Shown: positions 26,745-50,945 of the stretch, piece after piece
How positions within the stretch are numbered: the stretch's first letter is position 1
Layout of the letters: each line of letters begins with the position of its first letter
NCBI RefSeq assembly: GCF_001411555.2
Contig: NC_049916.1
Span: 28,352,558-28,416,557 of the forward strand
DNA: 64,000 nt
From: Juglans regia
Taxonomy: Eukaryota; Streptophyta; Magnoliopsida; Fagales; Juglandaceae
Direction of reading: 5' to 3'
Translations under genes and position numbers: made by a program
The notes under the pieces: model-generated
The model's database searches: none
The model's input: the letters and a program-made list of their open reading frames with translations, nothing else
What the model was told of the DNA's origin: nothing

Positions 26745-27121
26745 TTGGCAAAACAGAGCACTCGGTCCCGTCTCTGGTCCGGTCCGTTCAATCAGCTAGC
26801 GGGGAGCGGTGGAGCTGGGCAGACTAACAAGCGTCGCGAGTTGGCCCTGAACCGAGAGATGTCGTTGCAAGGTGGCGCTGGCAAGAGGAAGCCGACGAAT
26901 GCGGGTTTGTGGCGAGGAAGGAGGTTCGCGGGATTGAAACCTTGTTTGCTCCATTCAACGAGCTCGCGGGACAGTGGAGGCGTTGGGCAGCGGAGGAGCG
27001 CCGCTCAATACGGCATCGCCGGGAGGAGCTGGGTTGCGATGGAGCATCTCTTTCGCGGGATGAATTCGAATGGGATGAAAATCTTATAGATTTGCGAATT
27101 CGATCAAAACGTGCGTTTTGA
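26745..27121 (+). other. GC-rich island with overlapping open frames, origin unknown
   Basis: About 370 bp of markedly GC-rich sequence inside an otherwise AT-rich intron. Two overlapping + strand frames are open: 26745-27089 (114 aa) and 26909-27121 (70 aa, ending DLRIRSKRAF). Both are Arg/Gly/Glu-rich. I recognise no protein family. It may be a captured or relocated gene fragment, or a non-coding GC-rich repeat. A 48-bp hairpin (AGCATCCATGTAG...CTACAATGGATGCT) lies just after it at 27152-27199. Confidence 0.35.
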
Positions 27122-27215
27122 TTTTAAAAAAAAAAAAATACAAAAAACCACAAGCATCCATGTAGTGAGTGCATTATGTGCACCCGCTACAATGGATGCT
27201 ATATAGAAGAACTCT

Positions 27216-27565
27216 TGATTTAGATAGTGAGATGAGATGATTTGTAAATAGAAGTGAAATAGTTTGAGTTGAGATGTTTTATAGAGTTTTGAAAAATGAT
27301 AGAAAAAAAGTTGAATAAAAATATTATAAAATTAAAATATAGTTAGAAAATAATTTCTTAATATTATTTTTGTTTTAGAATTTGAAAAAATTGAATTAAT
27401 TTTTGTATTTTATTGAGAAATTTGAAAAAATTGTAATGATTAGGTAATAATTATATGAAAAAGTTGAAGATTTTAAATTGAAAATTATTTGTGTTTGTGA
27501 TGTTTGAATATTGAAATAAAATGGGATAAGATGAGATGAGAGGCTCTTGCTATCCAAACCAGGCC
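27216..27565. mobile_element. AT-rich MITE of the GATGAGATGAGA family
   Basis: The left end TTTAGATAGTGAGATGAGATG and the inverse of the right end (GGTTTGGATAGCAAGAGCC) are imperfect inverted repeats; both interiors carry GATGAGATGA. The core is AT-rich with TTTGAAAAA and TTGTAATGAT blocks also seen at 29937-30085 and 32130-32570, so this family recurs in the window. Confidence 0.55.
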
Positions 27566-27719
27566 AAAATAGTGCGACTACATAATCTATTCCAATGGCC
27601 AACAGTTATCAATGAAATCATCACAGATAACAATGGGCACAACACATTACTCAGACGTGAAAGTATAGAGTAGCTCACCTGAACTGCAACCCCTAGGGCA
27701 ACAACTTCATCAGGATTTA

Positions 27720-27944
27720 GGGCAGGTTTGGTAATCAAAACAAAACATAAAATTTTCATCTCATCTCATCTCATCACATCATTACACCTTCTTCAAATAT
27801 CTATACAAAATATAATAAACAATTCAACTTTTTCAAATTTCAATACATTTTTTTCAAATCTCAAAACAATAATAATATTAAAACATAATATTTTAAACTT
27901 CAAAACAAAACACAAAATTCTCATCTCACCCCCCAAACCTGCCC
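27720..27944. mobile_element. Tourist-like MITE inserted in an HSP70 coding exon
   Basis: A 225-bp element with perfect 12-bp inverted ends GGGCAGGTTTGG and CCAAACCTGCCC. It is flanked by the 3-bp duplication TTA (TAA on the gene strand) at 27717-27719 and 27945-27947. It splits exon 6 of the HSP70 pseudogene between DPNVTI and NPDEVVALG. Removing the element and one duplication copy restores that junction exactly. The added 228 bp preserve the frame but bring in stops. Confidence 0.92.
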
Positions 27945-28465
27945 TTATTGTCACATTGGGATCTTTCCCAGTCAACTTCTTCACAAGCTCTTGAATAGCT
28001 GGAATTCGAGTTGATCCTCCAACAAGGATCACTTCATCTAGATCTTTGAAGGAGAGTTTAGCATCCCTCAAGGAGTTTTCAACTGGTGTTCTAAGCCTAA
28101 AACATAATCAGGCAGTTTGAAATGTTTAACTCAACACTTTAGTCGTTTTACAGAGCCAACGAAAATAAAACTTTGCTAAAAGCTTACTATTTTCAAATAA
28201 AGCTATAGACTACATATGAGAGTAATCAACAAAGATGATCAGTGTGTGATGTTGAAAATAATAAGACACATTTGGAGTTTCGAAAGAATGGCAGGTACCT
28301 GTCAAGAAGGTCAGAACACAATTCCTCAAACTTGGCCCTAGTGATGGTGGTTTCAATATGCTTGGGGCCATCTGCAGTGGCAGTAATGAAAGGCAAACTG
28401 GAAGAAGACAGTAAAAATTAAACTTCGGTATAACCTCAGAGAGACATATCCTCACTCTTTCGATG

Positions 28466-28500
28466 GTTTTTTTTTTTTTTTTTGGGGGGGGGGGGGGGGG
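28466..28500. repeat. Poly-T/poly-G homopolymer junction
   Basis: A run of about 18 T is followed directly by about 16 G, within intron 4 of the HSP70 pseudogene, 36 bp from exon 4. The G run could form a G-quadruplex. The length may be unreliable because sequencers slip on such tracts. Confidence 0.85.
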
Positions 28501-28998
28501 ATTGATCAGCAAAAGAGTTAGATACAATGAAATACCTAATGCTTGTCTGGGTTAAAGTTGAAAGCTCCATCTTAGCTTTCTCAGCTGTCTCCGTTAGCCG
28601 CTGAAGAGCTTGTTTATCCTTCAAAAGATCTATACCTTCATCTCTCTTGAAGTTTGCAGCAAGCCAATCGACAATTCTCTGCAGGGTTCTTTGACAGTTA
28701 GTATTTCTTTTTCTCTTTCTGGAATAAAGGAGAAGGAAACCAAAAGAGCAGAAAAATAAGCAAGCCAGTAGAAGGGGAAAACTAAAAGTTCCTGACCTTG
28801 TCAAAATCATCACCACCCAAAGTCAAGCACTGCAATGGAAAGAGAAAAAGAAAATTGATTCCTAAATGCATTTGTCATTACAAGGCATCTTTCAGGAACA
28901 AAGTCCGTTATAGAGATACCAACAAAAAGAACTAGAATAGTGGCAAGGTGCTAATGTAAACGGGGACATAACTTAACAGGTTTATGAACAATGATCTA

Positions 28999-29253
<255 letters not shown>

Positions 29254-29469
29254 CTAAAGATAGGGATACGAGTTACGAAAGAATCCAAAAGCAAATGCAA
29301 ATAACCAAATTCATAGAAACAATCACTATGTATCTGCATGAATGAAACATTAATCATCATATACCACAAGCTCTACCAAACATAGAGATAAAAGCATATG
29401 TATCGTCAAGTCCAATGTTCAATATCAAGAAACGTGCGTTTAACAAGTATCAATAAAATTCTGGAAACT

Positions 29470-29565
29470 TGTAATTTTCTTTTTGGTAATACAAATTTTA
29501 TTCATAAAGACAAAAGGCATAGCCCAAGTACATGGACATATGAAGAACCTTGGGAAAAATTCAAA
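29470..29565 (-). mobile_element. 5'-truncated LINE 3'-end fragment
   Basis: On the minus strand this reads CCATGTACTTGGGCTATGCC, then an AT-rich end and an A-rich tail. The GTACTTGGGCTA signature also occurs at the 3' end of the LINE at 44697 (GTACTTGGGCTAGGCC) and at 40885-40975. It lies in intron 1 of the HSP70 pseudogene. Confidence 0.55.
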
Positions 29566-29936
29566 TAAGTTTGTAGCCATGCCGCATTAATTGCAACAGT
29601 TAACAATCCAGTCCACACTTAACTTGGTGATTCTTTTTTCTCATACAAGTCACTTAACATAATGATTCCAAAACACACAAGAACAACAAATTTCATATTT
29701 TCTTCCCTCAACATCCTCTAGCCAATCAAACCATCTAAATGCACAAAACTTTAAAACGAGCGCATTACCAACAAACCATATCCGAAATTGCGCCCCAACT
29801 GACCGCATTTAATACGAAGTCCTCCATTGTCACAAGCATAAAACATAAAAAGGCCATAAGATGATCAACACACAAAAACAACACTTGTGAACTTCATACA
29901 ATTTAACATATTCGGGAAACCAAAAATTAAAGTTAA

Positions 29937-30085
29937 ACAGTTGAGATGAGTTGAGATTAAAATTAAAAATTTGAATAAAATATTGTTAGAATATATTTTT
30001 TAATATTATGTTTGTTTTGAAATCTGAAAAAGTTAAATTATTTATTTTATTTTGTTTTGGAATTCAGAAAAATTGTAATGATGAG
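29937..30085. mobile_element. Remnant of the GATGAGATGAGA MITE family
   Basis: It shares GAGATGAGTTGAGAT, TTGAATAAAATATT and AAAATTGTAATGATGAGT with the element at 27216-27565. Its ends are too decayed to define. Confidence 0.4.
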
Positions 30086-30692
30086 TCAAGAGGTTTTTAA
30101 AATTTTCAAAATTTTAGATTTTAGTCTTAAAAACAAACGAGGGAAGAAAAAAAAATCAAGCCCAAAAACCACAAACCCATTTCGCCCAATAACTTTCTTT
30201 TTTCCTTCACAAAAATTCCCCATTCCCACAAAACAGAAAACAGCAATAACAGAAAACCAGCAACAAAAACATCAAAACCCAGTGCCAAAAACTACAATTC
30301 CATGTCAACTTTGCGCCTGGTGAACCCTATTTTAACCCAATTTCCCCCTTTCCAAAGCCCAAGAGGCAACAAATCATATGAAAAGCAACAACAAAGCAAA
30401 AAAGATTATCGAGGCCATCACCAAAAGGGAGTTACCTGGGCAGAGATTTCTTCTGCAGCAAACTTCTTTCAGATTGCTGGGCACTCCAGCTTGACATTTC
30501 CATTCTCGTCCCTGACGACCCGGTAGGAGACCTGCTTGCTCTCCTCGTCCACTTCGGACATCTTCCTCCCAATGAACCTCTTGACGGAGAAGGGAGAAGA
30601 AGGTGTTCTCCGGGTTCACGACGGCCTGGCGCTTGGCAATTTGACCCACCAACCTCTCCCCACTCTTCGTGTAGGCGACCACAGACGGCGTG

Positions 30693-31052
30693 GTGCGCTG
30701 ACCCTCTGCGTTGGTTACTATGGTCGGTTTGTCTCCTTCCATAGCAGCAACAGCTGAGTTGGTCGTCCCCAGGTCGATCCCCACGACCTTCTCGTTCACC
30801 ACCTTAATCGGGCGCACCTTACCGGCGGTTCTGAGTCGGGGAAAAGACGCCGTACCGCAAAGCGTCTGGCCGAAGAAGAAGGCTTTGGAGGAGGAGAGAT
30901 TGGGACGATTGGGTTTGCTCCAGAAGGAAGCGGTGGTATCGAGGGTATGTATTTGGGCTGTGGAGGAAGCCATTGAGAAGGTATCCGAGGGTCAAAAACG
31001 AATGAGGGTTTCGGCTAGAGTATACGGGAGAGTGAGAGAGAAGACGAAGATA
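30693..31052 (-). repeat. HSP70 5'-end duplication, parental copy
   Basis: Covers the first ~95 codons of exon 1 and about 80 bp of leader. By eye it differs from the copy at 35773-36132 by five substitutions and one 3-base indel over about 360 bp. Homology stops abruptly at both edges. Confidence 0.9.
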
Positions 31053-31466
31053 ACACTAAAAAATCTAAAGCGGAGGAGGAAAGGAGGAAGAGGAAGTGTG
31101 GGGTTGAAGTCGAAACTCCCGACAACTTTGCTCGGAACAAAGAAGAGGAGATAGAAAAATGGAAGATAGAAGAGGGTTAGGGTTGTATGAGGGTTTATGA
31201 GCGAGGGAAGGAGAGGTGATGTGACGCGTGGAGAGTTCGAGAATGACCTAGTACTCCCGCTGCGGATGGATGAGAGAATGCTGGCCGTTCGATTCGATAC
31301 TGGTTTCACGTTTGTACTTTTTTTTTGTCTGTTACAGCTAGCTTTGGCCAGCCAAGTGAGAACATCGACGTGGACTTTAGATGAACGGGAAAGAAATAAT
31401 AATAAATATATTTGTACGAAAAAAATAAAAAATGGTATTATCAACTTTTCCTGTAATAGTAAGTCA

Positions 31467-32121
31467 TAGAGATGCAATCGATCAGGTCTAGTTTGATAAA
31501 ATTTAAAACCGAATTAATATGTATCGATTTTATATTTTTTAAAATCGATTACATACTATTTATTCTCTTAAATTGATACTTTCGATTTTATTAATTTTCA
31601 GTCCGATTCAATCCGATTTTCTGATTTTTTTTAAATATAAATTTTATAATTTGTCATTATAAATTTGCTTATAAAAAAAAAAACTAATTTAAAAAATATT
31701 ATTTTATATTTTTATTATAAGTTATATATTAGTATTAGTTATAAACTATATATTTAATATTAGTATTAGTTATAAATTTTTAGTGATTTAGTATTAACAT
31801 TTTATGTAATAATTTATAAATTATAATAAGAAATTATTTCATATATAAAACTTTCACATAAAAAATTATAATTATACATAATATATAAAACTTATATATA
31901 TTAATATATATATAATATTTTTTATAAAACTTATATATACAATAATATAAATATTTTTTTTATCAACCGGTTCGGTCCGAAAAATCCTAAACCGGAACCG
32001 GTCGGTTTTTACATTTTAAGAACCGGTCTCGAACCGGACCGATTCAAAACCGGTAAAACCGATCCAGTCCGATCCAGTCCGGATCGATTTTTCAGTTTTT
32101 CGATTTCAACTTACACTCCTA
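31467..32121. mobile_element. hAT-type non-autonomous transposon, CGGTCCG family, copy 2
   Basis: A perfect 8-bp target duplication GTAAGTCA flanks the element (31459-31466 and 32122-32129). The ends TAGAGATGCAA and TTACACTCCTA are decayed versions of the TAGGGGTGTAA termini of copy 1. The interior is closely similar to 11340-11995 (shared AATATGTATCGATTTT and TTTTTAGTGATTTAGTATTA, plus GGTTCGGTCCG/CCGGTAAAACCGAT subterminal blocks). Confidence 0.87.
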
Positions 32122-32129
32122 GTAAGTCA

Positions 32130-32570
32130 ATTTATATTCTGAAAATATTTTATCTCATCTTATTTAATTTTATTATTATAATTTTTAAAAATTTTTATAT
32201 AAAATATAACAAACAATTTACTTTTTTTGAATTTTAATTTAATTTTTTTAAATTTTAAAATAATAATAATATTAAAAAATAATATTTTTTTTTAACTTTT
32301 ATCTTCTCACGACTTTCTTTTCTTTGAAAACTAACATTCACCAATCATTCCATCATGACCACGCTGCAAATAATCCAACCACGCCCAACAATTAAAAAGT
32401 AAGAAATGAGTTGTAAATAGTAAAATAAAAGTTAAATTATTTATTATATTTTATATGAAAATTTAAGAAAATTTATTTTGAAATTTAAAAAAATTAAATT
32501 ATTTATTATATTTTATGTGTAAATTTTAAAAAGTTGTAATGATGAGATGAGATGAATTGATATGAATTTT
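32130..32570. mobile_element. AT-rich MITE remnants, GATGAGATGAGA family
   Basis: Contains ATTTTATCTCATCTTATTT on the left and GTAATGATGAGATGAGATG on the right, with repeated AAATTATTTATTATATTTTA blocks between. It resembles 27216-27565. More than one element may be nested, and the borders are approximate. Confidence 0.4.
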
Positions 32571-32867
32571 GAACGGCCTAAATCACAACAATCAAATATG
32601 CTCATCTTTTTTTTTTTTTTGGCTTACATATCTCTTCCCATTTTGGACGAGAAATCCTCAACTTAAATGCCATTCAATCCATGGATACAAAGCAGATGGG
32701 GGTCTCGTGACATGGAAGATCAGTAATAAGCTAAAACGGTCATGGCCCACAAGAGAACTCACATTTTCTCTCCTCTCTTTGGAAGATGTTGTTAATTTAT
32801 ACTATGAGCAATTTTTTTTTAAATATTCATCCATGCATGCTGTGTTACAATACAAAGCATTTGATTC

Positions 32868-35800
32868 TCACCCTTTTGTAGCAAATTGTTTCCGGGGAAG
32901 TGCCCTCCAACCAATATCCCGCCTGCAGAATCCTCCTGACCAGTTAATTTCATCAACAGCCTGGTAAGCTCGATCCCGTGCCTCTTCAAGATCTCTTCCT
33001 TTTGCGGTGACCCCAAGAACACGTCCCCCAACTGCAATGAAGTTACCCATCGAGTCTTGGCTTGTTCCTGCGTGGAATATCTTAACACACGAACTAACAT
33101 GCTCTGCTTCTTCAAGGTTTCTAATCACAGTTCCCTTTTCATAGACCCCAGGGTAGCCCTTACTTGCCATCACTACCACCATGGCAAACCCTGGGGACCA
33201 GTTCAGGGATACTCCGCTTAGCTCTCCTCTACAGGCTGCAAGCAGAACTTGTGCCAGATCAGACTCCAACCGAACCATCAACACCTGCTTACCATTGTCG
33301 TCAGATAAGTCAGATAAGACCCACCCCCAAAAAAATAAAAGAAAACCAAAAGAAAAAATCAATATACTAGTTTAGACACCATGTAACACGCATATACACA
33401 GTCACACAAATTAAATAATAATTATTAGAGGACCAATAATATAGAGTGGATTGGGATATGCTACACCTATTTATGCTAATGTGTAGTCTTAGATCAACTC
33501 ATGACACGACCAGCTCTTTCAAAATGCAAATCATAAAAGTTCATTGAAGATCAATTTTATCAAAGACTACTTAAAAGAAAAGCAAACTTCAACAACTTCC
33601 AAATGATAACAGCACCAAACCAAACTAAGCTGTGAAGTTAGATATTTGATAGTGAGTTTTGAAGGGAAAATAACTTATAATTGTGCTTCTTGAAGGTCAG
33701 TTGGGCCATTGGTATTTTGATTATTTGAAAGAACACATCATAAAATTAATTCAGAGTCTGTCAACTGACCTGACACTCTGGATCTCCAAAACGCACGTTG
33801 TACTCAATTAGCTTCGGTAAGCCAGACTTCTTCTCAATCATGAGCCCCGCATACAAAACCCCAACGAACTTGCACCCCTCTGCAGCCATTCCTTTTACAG
33901 TAGGGAGAATTATGGATTCCATGACCAATGACTGAAGTTCTCTTGTTAACATTGGTGCAGGGGAATATGCCCCCATCCCACCTGTATTGGGCCCTGTATC
34001 ACCATCCCCAACTCGTTTATGGTCCTGAGCAGACTCTAGAGCAATCGCATTCTCTCCATCCACCAAGGCAAAAAAGGACACTTCTTCTCCTTCCAAATAT
34101 TCTTCAACAATAACACGACAACCAGCAGAACCAAAAACACCCTTAACAAGCATTGAATCAACAGCATCATATGCTTCCTCCAAAGTCGTAGCAACAATAA
34201 CTCCCTTTCCAGATGCCAATCCATCTGCTTTGATAACAATTGGGGACCCTTGCTCTTGAATGTATTGCTTTGCGGCAGATGGATCGGTAAATGTTTTGTA
34301 CTGCACAATTAACTACTGAATTAGCAGCATTATTGTGTGAAAATTGTGACATGCTAATGAGAAAGCAAAGATTGTAAAGCTGCAAACTTCGCTTCCAAAA
34401 AAAGCCAAAATAAGTACACATAAAATTTAAAAGGGCAGATAGGAATGCTACTTAAAAGTAAGACCAAGAGTATAAGAAAACATCATAATGGAGTGTGAGA
34501 CTATATGCAGCGAAGTTGTAACAATATCAATTGAAGAGATGGTATGAAGAAGTGCCTAAAACTAAGAAAAATGGGCAGACCAACCTTAGCAGTAGGAATT
34601 CCATACTTATCACACAAAATCTTCATGAAGTTCTTGGAACCTTCCAAGGCAGCAGCCTCTGCTGAAGGGCCAAAAGTAGGGATTCCAGCCTTAGATAGAT
34701 CATTTGCAAGGCCTGAAATAAGAGGGGCCTCCGGTCCCACAACAACCAGTCCCACACCCCATTTGCAGCAGAAGGATATTACAGCAGAGCTGTCAAAGAT
34801 ATCAAGGTCTGAAATACAAGTGGCACTCCCCGAGTTGGAAATCCCAGCATTACCAGGCGCACAGAAGATTGCATCAACAGAGGAAGATCTCTGCAAGGCA
34901 TAGCAAAGTGCATGTTCTCTTCCTCCTCCACCAATGACCAAAACCACCACCCTCTCTTCTTCTGCAGCATTTGTAAACATAGAGTGCCAGTGAATGACCA
35001 CACAAAAAGGGTGCAAAGTTTTATACTTTCTAAATGGTTGTGACAACAACATACAAATTAACAAGATACGACATATTAAGGAAGCATAACGATCTTCAGA
35101 TCTTCTAGAGGTGGTAAATGCAGAGGAGTAAACTTGTTCAAAATAATGACAAGATTTTGAAAATAACATCGCAGAGTTATCCTAGGAATCTAAAGAATAC
35201 TTTTTGCTCTGGAAAAAAATATATGTTTTAAAAAAGAATCTAAAGAATACTAATCCAAAAACTATATGTTTTAAACCATTGCTTTGTATCTTCAATAATA
35301 TCTAATAATTTGATGCATAAATTACTAGTCACTTAGTTGATGTACATGGCATTTTCCTTAACAATGAGCACTTAAGAAAACACATCCGAATATATCATTG
35401 CTTATTATTCCAATTTTTCAAACTATCCTGTAAAAAAATTCTCTACTGCTTTGATCAAGAATAATGCTAGGATCTTGTTGTTGTATTTTTAAATATGTTG
35501 TAATAATAAGTCACTAAAATGTGATAACAACAGCGACATGACCGTGAACAAGTGGTACCATTGCCTCAGAGAAAAAAAGACCACTATAAAGCTTGTTTTA
35601 AAAGAAAATTCAACTACAAATGGGCTTTGGACTCCAACAAAAAGTTTTGAAAAAACACATGTAATAGCTTACGATTACCAAAGCCAATCAACTATTCAAG
35701 CCGACCAAGAAAACACAGTAATTGTATTCGGAGAAAACAACAAATAAAACTATGTAGTAATTTGGTCGGTTTGCTGACCCTCTGCGTTGGTTACTATGGT

Positions 35801-36052
35801 CGGTTTGTCTCCTTCCATAGCAGCAACAGCTGAGTTGGTCGTCCCCAGGTCGATCCCCACGATCTTCTCGTTCACCACCTTAATCGAGCGCACCTTACCG
35901 GCGGTTCTGAGTCGGGGAAAAGACGCCGTACCGCGAAGCGTCTGGCCGAAGAAGAAGGCTTTGGAGGAGGAGAGATTGGGACGATTGGGTTTGCTCCGGA
36001 AGGAAGCGGTGGTATCGAGGAAGGTATGTATTTGGGCTGTGGAGGAAGCCAT
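32868..36052 (-). CDS. PUR2: Phosphoribosylamine-glycine ligase (GARS), plastid purine synthesis
   Basis: GARS joins 5-phosphoribosylamine and glycine using ATP, the second step of purine synthesis, located in plastids in plants. Core exons on the minus strand are 34961-34585, 34300-33770 and 33284-32868 (stop TGA), all in phase. Seen in order: [13 protein letters not shown] (N domain), the ATP-grasp motif [38 protein letters not shown] and the C-terminal [13 protein letters not shown]. No lesion is found. The first exon is uncertain. The best candidate is 36052-35899, a duplicate of the neighbouring HSP70 transit-peptide exon. Its donor CCG|GTAAGG is phase 1 and fits the acceptor TGCTGCAG before 34961, giving a 492-aa protein. 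The alternative is an unspliced frame from ATG 35169 with a poor targeting sequence. SK41 lies directly upstream, as in Arabidopsis (At1g09830/At1g09840, from memory). Confidence 0.85.
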
Positions 36053-36132
36053 TGAGAAGGTATCCGAGGGTCAAAAACGAATGAGGGTTTCGGTTAGAGT
36101 ATACGGGAGAGTGAGAGAGAAGACGAAGATAA
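35773..36132 (-). repeat. Duplicated HSP70 5' end, candidate transit-peptide exon of GARS
   Basis: Near-identical to 30693-31052. The frame is intact from ATG 36052 ([20 protein letters not shown]...) into [17 protein letters not shown], and ends soon after the homology stops. The Ser/Thr/Arg-rich, acid-poor first 51 residues are a typical plastid transit peptide. A strong internal donor GTAAGG lies at 35898-35893. The duplicate also carries about 80 bp of HSP70 leader. Confidence 0.85.
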
Positions 36133-37867
36133 TGTCAAGGATCCGGCGGCTGGCATTCGGACAAGGGCATGAACCATAGAGCAGAGAAACGAAGAGTCAG
36201 TGTGCGTGCGTTTTGGGTGTCGAGTCTCGTCTGGGCAGTGTGCGTGCGTTTCTAATGACAGGCATGAATAAATATAGATATAAGTTACTAGTAGGTATAT
36301 CTATTTTGTATATATGATGTGGCATCATCTAAATCACATATCTTTTCAAATAAGTGTTAGGAACAATCAACTAAAATCAACCACACAGTGAATGTAAAAT
36401 ATGCACTGCTATAATAGCTTCTCTCTAGCATTACTCTGGGGGCTGGGACATAGTGTGCGTGCGTTTTACATTATGTTTTAGGTGTTTATTGTTTGAAAAA
36501 ATTATAATGATAAATTAAAATGAGTTAACATGAATTTAGATTCCAAACTAAGCTTAAAAAGACTGAGAAAGAAGGAAAGATCCTTTGGGTATTTTAGGAT
36601 GAATTGTGATTCTCACGCGGATGGGAAAAGTAAAACAATAATAATAATAATAATTTTTTTTTCCTATAAATTATCCGTGTGAAAATCATTTTTGTGTTGT
36701 ATCGATTATAAGTTTAATTAATTATTTCCTACTTTGAAAAAGAAATGAGTTTTTGTCAAGCAACGCACATGTAAATGACTTCTAATTACCATAGAAAAAA
36801 ATGACATCTAATTAAGTATGTACATAAAATAAAATGGAAAAAAACCAAAAATGGTAATCCTATTATATTCTAAAATAAATGACCTTGAAGTGTGTGCAAG
36901 AATATCCTTTGGCATTATTTTATCTTTCATTTTGTAATTATTTTTTTCCCTCTCGAGCTACATAATAGACAGACAGCCATGCTGGTGAGCCATGAATCAT
37001 GATTAATGGCAAATGCAACAAAGGCGTTTCTTTTTCTTTCATTTTTATATTGATAATTCATTCCCCAATCTATTCTTTGATACGGGTTCTCAGTCACAAC
37101 ATCACCTTCATAATCTTTTCTTATTTTTTCCTCCTTTCCTTCTATGACGGAAGATTATAAAGAATAACGACTTTTGGATTTGTGAGAATTTTGGCATGGT
37201 TTACATCACGCATTTGTATTGATTATTATAATACAAGAATTGTAGAAAGAAAATGAAAAACAAACAAAAGCATATGAAGATGATAACTCATCCAACAAGA
37301 AAAAGAAAAGAAAGAGACATATAACAGCTAGAATTTGGTATTCACCCACCATTTTAACTACATTTTATAACACTACCATTTGATTTCAAATTTTCTAAGA
37401 TTTTTGTGCGAAACATTGCTTGGAAATGTGCTCACAAACTAGCCGTGGACTGCTACCATTTGTTTCACAAACAAATCTTCATCAGTCATCAGCATGCATA
37501 ATCTAAATGGCGAACAAAGGAACCGACGAGCTCGAGAAGAAGAGTGGCTAGAAGAATAACATTGTAGCACAGGGTATATACATAATACACATATGCTGAC
37601 ACTTTCGTCTCACTAAATTCCTCTGCAAGAAGGGTCACAACAAATATACATGAAATTATATCGGTCTTGGAATTAAAACTCAAAAGCACCTCCATCAGCA
37701 ACAAGCAAACTCAAAGCCTCAGGTTTCCTATATTGTCCTAGGAACTCCTTTGCAACTTTCTCACAGGGCACATAAATAAGAAGGGCGACGGAATTGGCAG
37801 ATGCCAATAAAAGACTCTATGTAAAGTGAAAATAGCGAGCAGAAGTGAGAAAGATACATAACAGTAG
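36133..37867. other. Intergenic region between GARS and SK41
   Basis: No coding sequence is supported and no native GARS transit exon is visible. It contains an (AAT)n run near 36640 and unique AT-rich sequence, and must include the SK41 3' UTR at its right end and any GARS promoter. GTGTGCGTGCGTTT recurs three times, near 36202, 36239 and 36454. Confidence 0.5.

Positions 37868-50945
<13,078 letters not shown>

Larger units (their letters stand above)
20970..27678. other. Large intron 6 of the HSP70 pseudogene
   Basis: A 6.7-kb AT-rich stretch between exons 6 and 7 with no supported gene. It contains a TRIM retroelement (22540-22934), a fold-back MITE (25772-25927), a (TA)n run at 23101-23123, a GC-rich island (26745-27121) and a MITE (27216-27565). 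It also holds a near-duplicate pair at 23640-23780, where TTCATTCCACACCGGCATAG and TCATGCTACACCGGCATAG are each followed by ATTCAAATG. The remainder looks like unique decayed sequence. Confidence 0.6.

Noticed and set aside
30711..31154. Plus-strand 147-aa frame over HSP70 exon 1, repeated at 35787-36179
   Set aside because: It is the antisense of the HSP70 transit-peptide region. Its conservation between the two sites reflects the duplication, not coding on this strand.
32868..33362. Upstream extension of the last GARS exon to 33362 as a start
   Set aside because: The acceptor GTAAGCAG before GTGTTGATGG at 33284 joins in phase to the preceding exon ending DPECQ. Sequence above it is intronic.
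34501..35169. GARS starting at ATG 35169 without an upstream intron
   Set aside because: The frame is open, but the 65-residue extension is not similar to a transit peptide (acidic and hydrophobic blocks). The spliced alternative with the duplicated HSP70 exon is better. Kept only as an alternative.
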